DNA of 64,000 nt from Dyadobacter frigoris (GCF_005280585.1 NZ_SZVO01000026.1:1-64000); one strand, 5' to 3'. Positions 33,601 to 43,196 are shown, numbered from the stretch's first letter. Program-made: numbers and translations. The notes: a model not told the origin generated them from the letters alone.

Positions 33601-33834
33601 TTCTCGTCCACCTTAATGGAAAAAGGTGACCATGCAAGGTTTCAGGATTTAAATTTAAGTTATAACATCCTTAAAAGTCAGTGGAAACAGATGCCCTTCA
33701 GTCATATGCAGCTATACCTTTATGCTAATAATCTCGGTCTGATCTGGAAATCTAACAATTCTGGGTTAGACCCTGATTATCCGGACGGCCCACCGCAGAT
33801 GACCCTGGCATTTGGTGTTAAAATCGATTTATAG
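30613..33834 (+). CDS. SusC/RagA-like TonB-dependent outer membrane transporter
   Basis: The 1073-residue protein starts with a signal peptide (SLFFGVICIAICFGTIAQ). A carboxypeptidase-like regulatory domain (about 22-105: LTGSVVSKLGRQPLPGATIQ) and a TonB plug domain (LGEVVATGYQMIPKDRATGS, DPVGRF, VESITVLKDAAAASIWGSRA near 200) follow, then a long beta-barrel ending in LAFGVKIDL. It imports a nutrient, often a glycan or peptide, across the outer membrane using TonB energy, with the SusD-like lipoprotein as lid. The substrate cannot be read from sequence. No ECF sigma or anti-sigma gene is adjacent. Confidence 0.95.
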   Translation: MIRKSLFFGVICIAICFGTIAQNRETLTGSVVSKLGRQPLPGATIQLKSNGAATISDPVGRFSISGPASQDTLLVTYLGYLSIQIPVNTFTAGVQQIELSENANQLGEVVATGYQMIPKDRATGSFVFIDNELLNRRTGAGILDRLADVTPGLVFNRNTGAGANPVSIRGQSTIFGNAKPLIVIDNFPYEGDISNLNPNDVESITVLKDAAAASIWGSRAGNGVIVITMKKGRQNQVFKVSFNSNVQIGNKPDPFYRQQMPVADFIDIEQRLFSTGYYRSSELSVNKYPLTPVVELLVAQRDGIISEETAQNKIESLKNQDVRQDIEKFFYRKSISQQYALNLTGGSDNHQFLVSAGHDRNLSNLIGNQQYRTTLNFTNGFTFYRKKLELNLGIYYTENSNRQNNPGPGAISLSSVTGTSPLYPYARLADDMGNPLAIAKDYRDNFTQQAMQKGLLNWDYKPLDEIRIADNKSGLTDYRFNATMGYKITDAFRFEILYQHARSTTRTRNLQSQDSYYARNLINRFTQPGSGGSLIRPIPLGGIKDENSGLSINKSLRSQVAYEKQWSSNQRFVALAGFEARDYHSSTNGYRLYGYDNTHAASKQVDYISTFPSYINPTSTNNTILNNDTQSELTDHYLSYYANFSYTLYQRYTLTGSARLDQSNLFGVETNQKGAPLWSAGGSWNLSKESFYHVSSLPYLKLRLTYGFNGNINKSVSALTTARFGSSVDYLTRLPYTTIINPPNPTLKWEKVQMLNFGIDFEFLNDRIGGSLEFYQKNGKDLIGNIALAPSTGIETYTGNTAGTKGKGIDLVFNTHNVKGEFNWNSNLFFSYVSEKVIDYPVKTSPNIYITSGAGAGTYPLEGRPMYAFYSYKWAGLDPNTGDPMGVLEGQPSNNYSRIIAGTTTESMIYSGPARPAVFGAFRNSFSWKNISLSINMSYRLGYYFRRSSVSYNSVLRGQGGHADYTRRWQRPGDELSTNVPSIPPAINTSRNTFYLFSSTLMEKGDHARFQDLNLSYNILKSQWKQMPFSHMQLYLYANNLGLIWKSNNSGLDPDYPDGPPQMTLAFGVKIDL

Positions 33835-33881
33835 CATGTTGTGCTGTGTTCAAAACGATGATCATTCAAATAAACACTTTT

Positions 33882-35264
33882 ATGAAGCAGATCAATATTA
33901 CCTTAAAACCCTTCGTGTACCTTATTTGCCTGTGCGTGTTAATGTCCTGTGAGAACGAATTTTTAGATGTTCGACCCGATAAGGCTTTGGTGGTCCCGCA
34001 AACGCTGGACGACTTTCAAGCGATTTTGGATAACACTTCGGTTATGAATGTAGCCCCTGGGTTGAATGAAGTCTCAGCGGATGATTTCTTGGCAACCGAA
34101 GCTGCCTGGGGAGTCTTATCTGAAGTTGAGAAAAATTGTTACATATGGCAACCGGATCTTTTCGGATCCCAGCCATCAGTCGAATGGAACTATCCTTATC
34201 AACAGGTATTCTATGCTAACATTGTCTTAAATGGCCTTTCCGCTTTAAAACCGGATATGGCACAAATTTCCCGATGGCAGAATCTACATGGCAGCGCTTT
34301 GTTTTACCGAGCCATTGCTTTTTACCATCTGGTCCAGATATTTGCCAGTCCATATGGCTCCGGCGATCAGGCAAGCCAACCAGGTATCCCACTTAGATTA
34401 GACCAGGGTATTGAAAAGAAATCAACAAGGTCAAGTCTGAAAGAGAGTTATGATCAAATCGAAAAGGACCTGTTAATGGCAGTCGAGTTGCTTCCTGAAA
34501 GGACAAACTATAAAAGCCGTCCCTCCAAGGCGGCTGCTTTTGCCTTGCTTAGCCGGTTGTATCTGACTATGGGGAATTTTGAGAAATCTTTGGTTTATGC
34601 AGATTCTAGCTTAAAAATTAATAGTCAATTAATGGACTATTCGCTACTGGATTCAACTTCGTTAAGTCCTTTTCCCTCAGCCTTGCCAAACGGTAACGTG
34701 GAAGTTCTCTTTCACACTGCAAAGACGCCATATCTGTTCGAGACAATACCCACTGTCGTTGTTGACCCTTTGGTATTTTCGTCATTCGCGCATGAGGATC
34801 TTCGGCGTGTTTTATTTTTTAATAATCGGGGAAACGGTATCATTACTTTTAAGGGATCCTATAATTCATTTAATAACGGCTTTGCTGGTCTGGCGACCGA
34901 TGAAATTTACTTGATAAGGGCTGAATGCTTTACACGGTCTGGAAAAATAGCAGAGGCTCAGGACGATCTCAATTTTCTATTAGCCTCAAGATGGAAAAAA
35001 GGAAGCTTTACACCTGTAAAGGAAGATTCACAAGATGCACTTTTGCTTCGAATAATAAATGAGAGGAGAAAGGAATTGGTTGGACGAGGATTGCGCTGGA
35101 CGGATTTGCGAAGACTCAATTTAGATGCCCGATTCGCCAAAACACATACGAGGAGGATTGGAGGTCACACGAGTTCTTTGTCGCCCAATGACGTTAAATA
35201 TGTATTTCCGATTCCAGATAACGAGATATTAATGAATGGTCTGCAACAAAATCCAAGAGAATAA
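33882..35264 (+). CDS. SusD/RagB-like surface lipoprotein
   Basis: The protein has 460 residues from the ATG at 33882; a GTG at 33846 gives a longer form but spoils the signal peptide. The lipobox is VLMSC with the acylated Cys near residue 23, followed by ENEFLDVRPDK, typical of the family. TPR-like helices carry SRWQNLHGSALFYRAIAFYH and KAAAFALLSRLYLTMGNFEK. The C terminus has DEIYLIRAECFTRSGKIAEA, INERRKELVGRGLRWTDLRR and YVFPIPDNEILMNGLQQNPR, all family hallmarks. It caps the SusC barrel and binds substrate. The length is at the short end of the family. Confidence 0.95.
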   Translation: MKQINITLKPFVYLICLCVLMSCENEFLDVRPDKALVVPQTLDDFQAILDNTSVMNVAPGLNEVSADDFLATEAAWGVLSEVEKNCYIWQPDLFGSQPSVEWNYPYQQVFYANIVLNGLSALKPDMAQISRWQNLHGSALFYRAIAFYHLVQIFASPYGSGDQASQPGIPLRLDQGIEKKSTRSSLKESYDQIEKDLLMAVELLPERTNYKSRPSKAAAFALLSRLYLTMGNFEKSLVYADSSLKINSQLMDYSLLDSTSLSPFPSALPNGNVEVLFHTAKTPYLFETIPTVVVDPLVFSSFAHEDLRRVLFFNNRGNGIITFKGSYNSFNNGFAGLATDEIYLIRAECFTRSGKIAEAQDDLNFLLASRWKKGSFTPVKEDSQDALLLRIINERRKELVGRGLRWTDLRRLNLDARFAKTHTRRIGGHTSSLSPNDVKYVFPIPDNEILMNGLQQNPRE

Positions 35265-35278
35265 GTTCTAGAGCTAAT

Positions 35279-35310
35279 AAGGAGCTGCCACAAATTTGTG
35301 ACAGCTCCTT
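35279..35310. terminator. Bidirectional terminator between susD and the DUF6520 gene
   Basis: The near-perfect palindrome aaggagctgccacaaa / tttgtgacagctcctt (one mismatched pair) lies between the two convergent genes. It could stop transcription from either side. Confidence 0.7.
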
Positions 35311-35329
35311 GGTACTAACTTCATATTTT

Positions 35330-35602
35330 CTACGGATTGATGGTAAATGCACCGGGGGTAACTCCTCCTGGCACACCGGCAATTAACGTTTCCGCAGTGC
35401 ACTGCTCTGTTGGAGAGCTTTGGCAACGGTAAGTACCAGTAGTTGTTCCAGGTTGTATTGAACCTAATTCCTGCCACGCTTCTCCATTAAAATAATATTG
35501 AGGTGCCACAGTTGGCCTAAAGGTATTCTCTGCCAAAGCCAAACCACCACCCATTACCAGTGCAAACACGGGTAAATACTTCAATTTAAAAATAGATTTC
35601 AT
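35330..35602 (-). CDS. DUF6520 family small exported protein
   Basis: The protein has 90 residues from the ATG at 35602. MKSIFKLKYLPVFALVMGGG followed by LALA is a signal peptide typical of the family. The mature part has four short blocks (FRPTVAPQYYFNGEAWQELG, CQSSPTEQCTAET) with two cysteines that could pair. DUF6520 proteins are small and occur in Bacteroidetes next to MauE/DoxX-like membrane proteins, as here. The function is unknown. Confidence 0.75.
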   Translation of the reverse strand: MKSIFKLKYLPVFALVMGGGLALAENTFRPTVAPQYYFNGEAWQELGSIQPGTTTGTYRCQSSPTEQCTAETLIAGVPGGVTPGAFTINP

Positions 35603-35732
35603 AGAGCATTTGTGCTTCTTTGAAGCGTTGAAATTTGAAATGAAATAACTTTTCACCTACACCGTTTTCAGTAGCAGTAGGTATTACCTGGCAGAAAGAA
35701 AAAACCCTTGGCCGTTTCCTTCCGACTTTTGT

Positions 35733-36191
35733 TCATAAATCACTCGCTGCCACGTATCCTCCTTTCCTTTGATGATGTAACAGATATATTCCTACAATCG
35801 ATAGGGTCAGAAAAAACAGGTTGAATAAGAAGTGAGCTGGAAATCCCATGTGACGAATGACACTGCTACAGGAGCACGGAACCCGGTCAAAAACATTTAG
35901 TAGTACCAGACCGATGTATCCAGTAAAAAGTAACATCAGTATAGCTGAGCCGTAAAATCCGACTCGCCGGGTTTTCTCGGTAATCAGAAGCAAACTGACA
36001 ACTAGCTCAGTGATCGGGATCAGCCACAGCAGCCAGCTGATAGACCATACGGGCAGCGTTTGGTTGGCGAGTTGCCTATGGAATTCCTCCGTATTTACCA
36101 GCTTGCTTGCAGCCGTGTAGAAAAACAGGATGATAAGCACTGCTGCTAAAATAAAAGTAATACGTTTGGTAGTGAAAATAGAAAAGTTCAT
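35733..36191 (-). CDS. MauE/DoxX-like redox-associated membrane protein
   Basis: The 152-residue protein has four hydrophobic segments: ITFILAAVLIILFFYTA, ISWLLWLIPITELVVSLLL, VGFYGSAILMLLFTGYIGLV and FLFNLFFLTLSIVGIYLL. The loop VPCSCSSVIRHMGF carries the CxC pair found in many members. MauE-like proteins are linked to disulfide or quinone redox chemistry at the membrane. It shares a strand with the DUF6520 gene 130 bases downstream, so the two probably form a unit. Confidence 0.82.
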   Translation of the reverse strand: MNFSIFTTKRITFILAAVLIILFFYTAASKLVNTEEFHRQLANQTLPVWSISWLLWLIPITELVVSLLLITEKTRRVGFYGSAILMLLFTGYIGLVLLNVFDRVPCSCSSVIRHMGFPAHFLFNLFFLTLSIVGIYLLHHQRKGGYVAASDL

Positions 36192-36809
36192 GACGGTTGA
36201 ATTTTTTAATGAGCAACATTATTCCTTCCACCCACAATGCGGGATCTGGTGCTTAAATCTTACAATCAGCGGCTAAATCTATAATCTGAAAAGAAAATGT
36301 CAGTCTTTGTAAGCACTCTTTATGAACTCTCTGCCGAGTTAAAACCCAGCACAAACAAGCTAACGCTCCTAGGTATAGGTTATCGTTTACCCGGTGAGAA
36401 ACACTTGTACGCAGGATATTTTTACAGTTAACTAACTTTTCCTTTCAATCAGTTCGAATAAAAAATGGTCTTTACTCTCCTATGACTGAATGGCGATTCG
36501 TGCTGCAATACTTAATTTATTAATACCGTAGGTTACTAGTAACCGGTATGCTTGAAATCTTCATTAGTAACTTTACTCCGCATGGATTTGCGGCAACGTT
36601 GGCTGGTTCGGTTATGCGGCAAATAATCAGCCTAAAACAAATTCACAATGGCCCCCATGAAATCTTTGATGTGTTTAGGAGGACCGAAACAAAGTTCGCA
36701 AGTTATTTTAAGATTATTTGTTCGAATTTCCGACTTGATTTGTTCGATTTTCCGACTTTCACGAGATGGTAGCGGAAGTGTCGAATTTGAAAGAAGGTAA
36801 CCAGTTCAG
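36192..36809. other. Non-coding stretch with a 14-bp palindrome
   Basis: No convincing gene is present. The perfect palindrome ggttactagtaacc (36531-36544) is the only clear structure. It may be an operator. Confidence 0.5.
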
Positions 36810-37793
36810 CTACCTCTTGTTTTTAGCAGCCACCTGACCGGGTGAAAATCCGTAGTATGAGCGAAATTGCGTACTAAAACTGGATGTACTGTTGTAGCCC
36901 ATTATTTCTGATACAATTACGATCGGCTGTTTGTCCTGGCTCAAAAGCAGAAACGCCTGCTGCATCTTTAACTGATTAATATACTTTTGTATACCGACCC
37001 CGAAATTGCTTTTAAAAGCCCTGTTTAAGGTATCAGGATGGATGCGAAACCGTCGACTTATTTCAGACACTGCTGGCAAAGGGCCGCTTTTGATGTCTGT
37101 TTCTATGAATTTTTTTGCAGACATTGTCTTGTCAAAAGCCTCTCCGATCAGTCTGTTCTTATATCTGGCTAATTGTTCTCCGTACTGTTTCAGGAGTACA
37201 ATTAATATCATCTTAATTGATAGTGACTTCTGCTCGAGGCTAGTACTCCGGAGTTGCTCCAATATTTGATCAATGCTTTCAATCACAAAAAATGGGAACT
37301 TATGGCAATCCGGAGAACCAATTCTGAAATGGCTTCCTGCCCGAAAATCAGACGGAGCCATCTTTAAAACATTGTCAAGGTATTTTGTGTCAAAAATATA
37401 CAGAAGGCCTGCCATCAGCCCCCGCGCTAATATCAACCGATATTTTCCCAAGGGGACATTGATTGCTCCATATTGACCCGCAGATAAAGTAAATGAGCTG
37501 CCGCTTTCTTGATTTTCACATACCATGGCCCCGCTAAATCCATAATAAAATACCAAAGATGGTTTAGTAAAAGCTACTTCGATACCAAGATCCTCTTGCA
37601 AGTGGATTTCAAAACACTCCATCAGAAAATCATATGTGATAACACGCTGCCTTAGGATGTTTCCTGCTGCCCACTGCATGTGTTTAATGTCTCCGTAATT
37701 GATTGGATAAAAACAGTTGGACGGAATTGTTCGGGTTGTGTCCACCGCCGAGGCGATTGATGTCGGCAGCTTTACCGTATAGATTCTTTTCAT
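36810..37793 (-). CDS. AraC-family transcriptional regulator
   Basis: The protein has 327 residues from the ATG at 37793; an earlier ATG at 37844 adds an unlikely leader. The N-terminal half is a sensory domain without a recognisable ligand motif. The C-terminal HTH_18 domain has both helix-turn-helix units: LPAVSEISRRFRIHPDTLNR with AFKSNFGVGIQKYINQLKM, then IVIVSEIMGYNSTSSFSTQF with RSYYGFSPGQV. It is probably an activator. The target is unknown; the neighbouring genes are candidates. Confidence 0.92.
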   Translation of the reverse strand: MKRIYTVKLPTSIASAVDTTRTIPSNCFYPINYGDIKHMQWAAGNILRQRVITYDFLMECFEIHLQEDLGIEVAFTKPSLVFYYGFSGAMVCENQESGSSFTLSAGQYGAINVPLGKYRLILARGLMAGLLYIFDTKYLDNVLKMAPSDFRAGSHFRIGSPDCHKFPFFVIESIDQILEQLRSTSLEQKSLSIKMILIVLLKQYGEQLARYKNRLIGEAFDKTMSAKKFIETDIKSGPLPAVSEISRRFRIHPDTLNRAFKSNFGVGIQKYINQLKMQQAFLLLSQDKQPIVIVSEIMGYNSTSSFSTQFRSYYGFSPGQVAAKNKR

Positions 37794-38502
37794 AACGATG
37801 AGTAATTTACCGATGGACGGCACACAATAAATAATAGTTACCAATCCATCATTTAAAACTTAGTACCATTTTAACTTCGCTGAAAATTATATCCATAGCA
37901 TTAGGTTGATAATTTATTACGAGAAACATTTCCTGAGTTAAACTGTAATTTCTTGGCTCATATCAGTGGAAACTGTATACTTCTGAAGGTTTACGGGCCA
38001 AAAAATATCTACTTTTAGACATCCGCGAAAGTCGGATTTTAACAAGCTTAGACGGTTGAATTCAAGATATATTATACCAATTTCATTGATCTGGTACGAT
38101 GCTATCATCAAAGCTCGGATCAGGAATTGTAAAGAACAAAAGTTTTATACGAAGCGTCGGATATTTTATACGGAGCTACACAAATACTAGATAAACATGC
38201 CATTATAAGAGGGATACTCAACGTCATGGATGCGACCAAACCCTTCGTAATAACATGTCTCAGGTAAAAAGCAACTATTACGAGTGTTTATGGATAAGAT
38301 TTGTATTTTGACAGACTTTACCCAAACCGCCAAAATGAAAAAATTTAATGCGGCTTATTCACTTCGTATACATAGGCTTACAGTTCTATGAAAAGTAATA
38401 GTAACTTCGGTGAGGACACACCAGGTGCGGATGAAATTTCGCTGATTTTTAACCAAAGCTCGTAGCTTTGCCGTTTAGATTTAATACATAATCCGGTAAG
38501 TT
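37794..38502. other. Non-coding stretch upstream of HU
   Basis: About 700 AT-rich bases. A 25-codon open frame (38388-38465) is too short to credit. A small hairpin (aaagctcgtagcttt, about 38454-38468) lies 35 bases before the HU gene. Nothing else is evident. Confidence 0.5.
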
Positions 38503-38793
38503 ATGACAAAAGCAGAAACCATTTCAAAAATTGCCGATAAGACCGGAATACAGAAAGAAGAGGTTGAAAAGGTAATCGAGGCATTTTTTGTAACCGTCAA
38601 AGATTCGCTGTCTCAGGCAGAAAACATCTATGTGCGCGGTTTCGGAAGTTTCATCATTAAACAGCGGGCTCAGAAAACGGCAAGAAATATTGCCCTTAAT
38701 TCCACAATCATCGTTCCGGCTCACAACATTCCGTTTTTCAAACCATCCAAGGAATTTGTCAACCAGGTTAAAGAGGGAGCCCTGGTCGAATAA
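38503..38793 (+). CDS. HU-family DNA-binding protein
   Basis: The 96-residue protein reads MTKAETISKIADKTGIQKEE, VRGFGSFIIKQRAQKTARNI and NIPFFKPSKEFVNQVKEG. The dimerisation helices, beta-arm and the conserved GFGSF are all present. It binds and bends DNA as a homodimer. Bacteroidetes genomes and mobile elements carry many such copies, so this one may serve the element (recombination, transfer) or general nucleoid structure. A terminator follows at 38821. Confidence 0.95.
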   Translation: MTKAETISKIADKTGIQKEEVEKVIEAFFVTVKDSLSQAENIYVRGFGSFIIKQRAQKTARNIALNSTIIVPAHNIPFFKPSKEFVNQVKEGALVE

Positions 38794-38820
38794 TACGATT
38801 TTATAAGTACGCTAATTGAT

Positions 38821-38850
38821 TAATCCCAGGCAAGTTTTTGTCTGGGATTA
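38821..38850. terminator. Terminator between HU and the STAND gene
   Basis: The hairpin arms taatcccagg (38821-38830) and ctgggatta (38842-38850) are followed on the plus strand by ttgtttt. It lies between convergent genes. Confidence 0.75.
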
Positions 38851-38946
38851 TTGTTTTACACAGAAATTCCCCAAACAAACATAACAGGAACGGCGATAGT
38901 AATAAATAAAAAATAAAGTACCCAATCCTTCTCGAATTCAGTGATA

Positions 38947-41900
38947 CTATTCAAAAGACCCATTAAATACTCGTCTATTGCTCAAATCTCTTTTTCTTTC
39001 AACAAGGATTTTAGCTTGCAGGCGGGAGCAAATCCCGGTAGCCCAAACCGATACAGCCTGATTAGTACTTTTGCATAGCTGTGCAAACAGAGAAAGTCTC
39101 ACCTCTAAAATATCAGCTAAATTTCCAGAATAAGACATCGGTTCAATTTGGCTCTCAACAGCGGCAAACACCTTGCTGACATCAACAATATTCTCAATTA
39201 GATACCAGAAAAAATGTCGGAACGCCACCTTTTCGAACTTGTCGAGATAGAAAAACGAGATAATTTTAAGTACAAGTTCACAACGATTTGATGGCTCTTG
39301 GTCACACCACAGAATAAGTTCGCCATCGTCAAAGCTTTCTAAGATGCTACGGTCTTCGTAAAATCCAAAACCGTCTGTTTTCTGTTGCACCCAGTCAAAA
39401 TTCGCCACATTCAGTAAAAAAATATCCAATACCACAGCTGGCTGACTGTTTATAATTTCTTTTACAGTATAATTAAAATCATGCATGTAAATATGCTCTT
39501 GTTTTAGTGCGAAAATCAGATTCGTGACAAAATTTTCTGCTACCGCAGATGCTTCTTCACCATTTAGGCAATCTGCAACAATCTGACTTAAATTATAGTC
39601 AAAAGAATTTTGCGAATATTTGGAATTTTCCCATTCCAATTGTGCCAATATCCCTCTTGCAGCTGAAATTAACACACGTTTAATCGATTCGTCTAATGGC
39701 GGTTCACTTCCTCTTAAGTGCCTATGTAAAATCTCAAGAGCAACTATGCCACCACCTTCTCTACCGGCAATTTTGACCAATAATTCTGCCAAATCATTAT
39801 AGGAAACGGATGAAAAATCGAGCATCCATGTAATCTGGTCATAATCGTTTACATCAACGAAATGTTCTTGTAGTGATTGGCACACCCTTAAATAACCTGA
39901 TTTTTTTATCGGAACTGCACATTGAAGTTTTACAAAATATCGGTTTAAATGTTTGCTGGCAAGAATATAATCAAGCTTTTCTTCCAAAAGGTTTGTATCA
40001 TACTCGTTAGCTGAGCGTAGCCATCCTTGTAAAATATCCACATTTCTATACTCCTGATTGGTAAAACAAAATTGCTCCTCAAGTTTCTGCCAAATTATTT
40101 CTTTTTCTTTCGAGCCGTTAAAAAGTCCACGGCCTAGATGAAAAACAGAAAAGCTGCTACCAGAAACCAACTCCGGCAGTAAAATTGCAAATGCAGGATC
40201 GTCATTTGCAAGTCGTTCTCCCAGCTCAACCACTGTTTCAAAAAAATCCAAAGCAGAAGAATCATTCCCTTCTAACTCGCTGATAGTGCGTTCAGCTGGA
40301 TGGATCGACAAATAGGTTCGCACCTTTTCTACTAAATTACCGTATTTCATTTTTGCATGTAAGGATTCCAGACGTTCCCAGTCCTCTGAATCACCCTTCA
40401 TCTTATTAAACATGATGGTTTTGCCAACGGCAAGCCAGCCCTCACGCCAGTAACCTATCTTAGACATGATATTTAAGCAAGTCTGTTCTACCACATCCTG
40501 TAATAGCCTTTGGCCCCATAATCCTCGCAATTTGTCAGCCAACAGTGTTTTAGCGTTCTCTGCCTTGCCAAAAGGTGAAAGGGCGAATTCTGTCCCCAGT
40601 TGAATCGTCTTGGTAAACCAGTCGACAATGTCATTATCACTTTTAGGAAAGTAACCGTAATTTCTTGACCGCGAACCGAACGAAAAGCTAGAAACAGACC
40701 CAAAACGCATCGTTTCTAAACAAGCACTTAAAAGCAGTAGAGATACTTCTTGCTTTTGCTCTAATCCTGATTCCCACAAATTTTTTATTACAAACAACCG
40801 TGCATCTATCTCCGCCCAAGTTCCTGATAGTTTTATGGGAAACAATGATTTGAGTAGATCATAACTAGCATTTCTCTTATCGGATACATTTACCGACATA
40901 CTCAGAGATACCATTAAAAATGTACTGCGGGTAAATAAATTGGGATCATAAGCAATTAGCCTTAACAACCGGACAAGTCTATCATGATACATGTCTTTCC
41001 TGAGTCCAAATTTTTCGATCAATTTCTCACCGGATTTTTCGATAACCTCAAGTGCTTGCTCAGGAAGAACGCTCGCAATATTCTCAAACATGGACATTTT
41101 TAAATCATCAAAGGATAAAATATCTCCAAGTAATCCATCCTCTGCAAGCAATCGCAATACAATGTCCTGCGCTGGTATTGAATCGTGTAAGTAGCTTAAA
41201 CGGCGGGTAAATGAAATTGTCAGGCGTTTCATGCCTGGCTGAAACATAGTCGTAAACAACTTATTTTTGGGGATAATTTCTAGTCCACGCTGTGCCAATC
41301 TATTAGCTATCGCATGCGGCAGAACAGCGCGCCAAACTCCCCTGGACTGGATTAAATCTCTTCGATGCAACTCTTGAATATGCCGGTACAACTGATCAAC
41401 ATTATTTGATAGCAAAGAAGATAAAATTTTGAGCTCAGAGTGATCAGAATCGACATCTTCTCCTTCAAAAGAATACACCAGCGACAGAATTTGCGCAGAA
41501 AGTAGCAGATCCGCATCTACCTCACTCCTTTGATAAAATAAGCGATTAAACAAGTTTTCATCTGTCAGTCCTCTTATCGTTTCACCAACTCTAATCGTTT
41601 TGGCAAGAACCATGGCAATCCGTGCATTCCCCCCGGAAAATTTGGAAATTGTTCCAGCATCCACCTGATTTATATTTGAAAAGCGGGATAAAATCAATTT
41701 CGTAATAAGCTCATCATTAGCTGGTTCCAGCAAAAATACGTTGGTATCTTCCGGTTCATCTTCACGAACATCATATTCAATGGTTATTAAACTAATTGAA
41801 CTTTCGGGAGTGTGGCATACCTTGACAAGCTCATTATGAAGTGCGGACGAACAATTGTCAATAATTAGGATAGTACGTGCTTTTAGCAGATTGATTTGCT

Positions 41901-42744
41901 CTGCCATCGCTTTTGGATCGGGAAGCACGTAGTCTGAAAAATCTGTATAAATCGCGTCAGCAGGATTTAAAGCGTTATTTCCCACGGTAACGTCAAATAG
42001 CGTTTGAACCAATTTTGTTTTGCCTACACCTGAAAGCCCTGTCAACCTGATGCAGCTTCCGGGAACATGCAGTATACTCCGTAATTTATCGATACCTGCT
42101 TCTGCTGATAAACCCTGTTGATTAGGATTAGCTCTGTCGATCAACCTGATATTTTCATCGAGAAAATATTTTGTCTCTGCATTACCATAGGCCCAGTTTC
42201 CGAATGGTTGCCAGCCATTTAAGGGGCGCCCTATTTTATTTCTGACCCATAAAACTAAAAACAGATGCTTTCTTACCCAGCTAGCCACCCGTACCCTGTC
42301 CAGAAAGTCCACTTCTATCGGCAGATCTGCAATGCTTTTTCTCATTGCGGCAAGTCTTACTTTTAAGGCTGTTAACGATGTAGATCCTTTTGCAGAAACA
42401 ATAATATATGCTCCTTTGTCGACCGCCAGGTTCGTAATCTCATCTCTTAATTTGCCACCTGGCATCATTTCCTTGATAATTTCAGCCGGCGGCATATCCG
42501 GTACTTTGACCTGGAAACTCGTTACGCTGTTCGTAAGAAATTCATTATTTGTCAAAATCCCATTAGCTCTAACGACAACATCTAATCCACCATCTTTCGC
42601 ATCCTGATGCCCTCCCCAAAGAACATTTCTTGTAGACAAACGATAGCATCGCAAGTCAGCTTCGCACAGTAAACCGATCAGGTCACGAAAATCATTATCT
42701 TCTAAAAGAGCAATATCATCACCTGAAATATGCAATAAATTCAT
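38947..42744 (-). CDS. Nuclease-STAND ATPase protein, Avs-like antiphage candidate
   Basis: The 1265-residue protein has three parts. The N-terminal part (about 1-165) looks like a PD-(D/E)xK or Mrr-type nuclease: GGHQDAKDGGLDVVV (Asp55) and SFQVKV (Gln78, Lys80). The middle is a STAND NTPase with Walker A GLSGVGKT (236-243), Walker B TILIIDNC (291-298) and winged-helix-like continuation to about 500. The remainder is a long helical-repeat region, the usual sensor part. Avs proteins detect phage proteins with such repeats, oligomerise on ATP binding and unleash an N-terminal nuclease. The gene is a single-gene unit facing HU. The family assignment is by architecture only. Confidence 0.72.
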   Translation of the reverse strand: MNLLHISGDDIALLEDNDFRDLIGLLCEADLRCYRLSTRNVLWGGHQDAKDGGLDVVVRANGILTNNEFLTNSVTSFQVKVPDMPPAEIIKEMMPGGKLRDEITNLAVDKGAYIIVSAKGSTSLTALKVRLAAMRKSIADLPIEVDFLDRVRVASWVRKHLFLVLWVRNKIGRPLNGWQPFGNWAYGNAETKYFLDENIRLIDRANPNQQGLSAEAGIDKLRSILHVPGSCIRLTGLSGVGKTKLVQTLFDVTVGNNALNPADAIYTDFSDYVLPDPKAMAEQINLLKARTILIIDNCSSALHNELVKVCHTPESSISLITIEYDVREDEPEDTNVFLLEPANDELITKLILSRFSNINQVDAGTISKFSGGNARIAMVLAKTIRVGETIRGLTDENLFNRLFYQRSEVDADLLLSAQILSLVYSFEGEDVDSDHSELKILSSLLSNNVDQLYRHIQELHRRDLIQSRGVWRAVLPHAIANRLAQRGLEIIPKNKLFTTMFQPGMKRLTISFTRRLSYLHDSIPAQDIVLRLLAEDGLLGDILSFDDLKMSMFENIASVLPEQALEVIEKSGEKLIEKFGLRKDMYHDRLVRLLRLIAYDPNLFTRSTFLMVSLSMSVNVSDKRNASYDLLKSLFPIKLSGTWAEIDARLFVIKNLWESGLEQKQEVSLLLLSACLETMRFGSVSSFSFGSRSRNYGYFPKSDNDIVDWFTKTIQLGTEFALSPFGKAENAKTLLADKLRGLWGQRLLQDVVEQTCLNIMSKIGYWREGWLAVGKTIMFNKMKGDSEDWERLESLHAKMKYGNLVEKVRTYLSIHPAERTISELEGNDSSALDFFETVVELGERLANDDPAFAILLPELVSGSSFSVFHLGRGLFNGSKEKEIIWQKLEEQFCFTNQEYRNVDILQGWLRSANEYDTNLLEEKLDYILASKHLNRYFVKLQCAVPIKKSGYLRVCQSLQEHFVDVNDYDQITWMLDFSSVSYNDLAELLVKIAGREGGGIVALEILHRHLRGSEPPLDESIKRVLISAARGILAQLEWENSKYSQNSFDYNLSQIVADCLNGEEASAVAENFVTNLIFALKQEHIYMHDFNYTVKEIINSQPAVVLDIFLLNVANFDWVQQKTDGFGFYEDRSILESFDDGELILWCDQEPSNRCELVLKIISFFYLDKFEKVAFRHFFWYLIENIVDVSKVFAAVESQIEPMSYSGNLADILEVRLSLFAQLCKSTNQAVSVWATGICSRLQAKILVERKRDLSNRRVFNGSFE

Positions 42745-43196
42745 TCTTATATACCCTCTTAGTTAACCACGGTTAGTATTATAAATCTCATTTTTTATTG
42801 GTAGTTCTTTATATCTAGATATCTATCAGATGACAAGTAGAAAAGATCTCCGTAAAATATATACTTCAATAAATCACCGGCTTAGAAATAGGTGCATTAA
42901 CTGAAGACACATGACAAAGTATTGAAAAAAATCAAGATCTAAATCTTCGGCAGATAATTAATAGGCTACTGGCTGCATACCCCGAAGATTATTAAATCAA
43001 CTGGTGGTTATCAATTACTTCAACTTCTCAGTGTAAAAGCTACTTTGACTCATTATGTATTATGCCCGACACGGTACCAGATCCAAAATATACTGTCGCC
43101 CAAGTTTAAGGCGAACTCAGCAAAATTTCAAATTCGCTTCCCGCTGAGAAAATGCACAATACACTGATAATCAAATATTAATGAAAGGTTGCTGAA

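Noticed and set aside
36548..36772. Open frame of 74 codons upstream of the AraC gene
   Set aside because: It has no recognisable motif and its composition looks like non-coding DNA.
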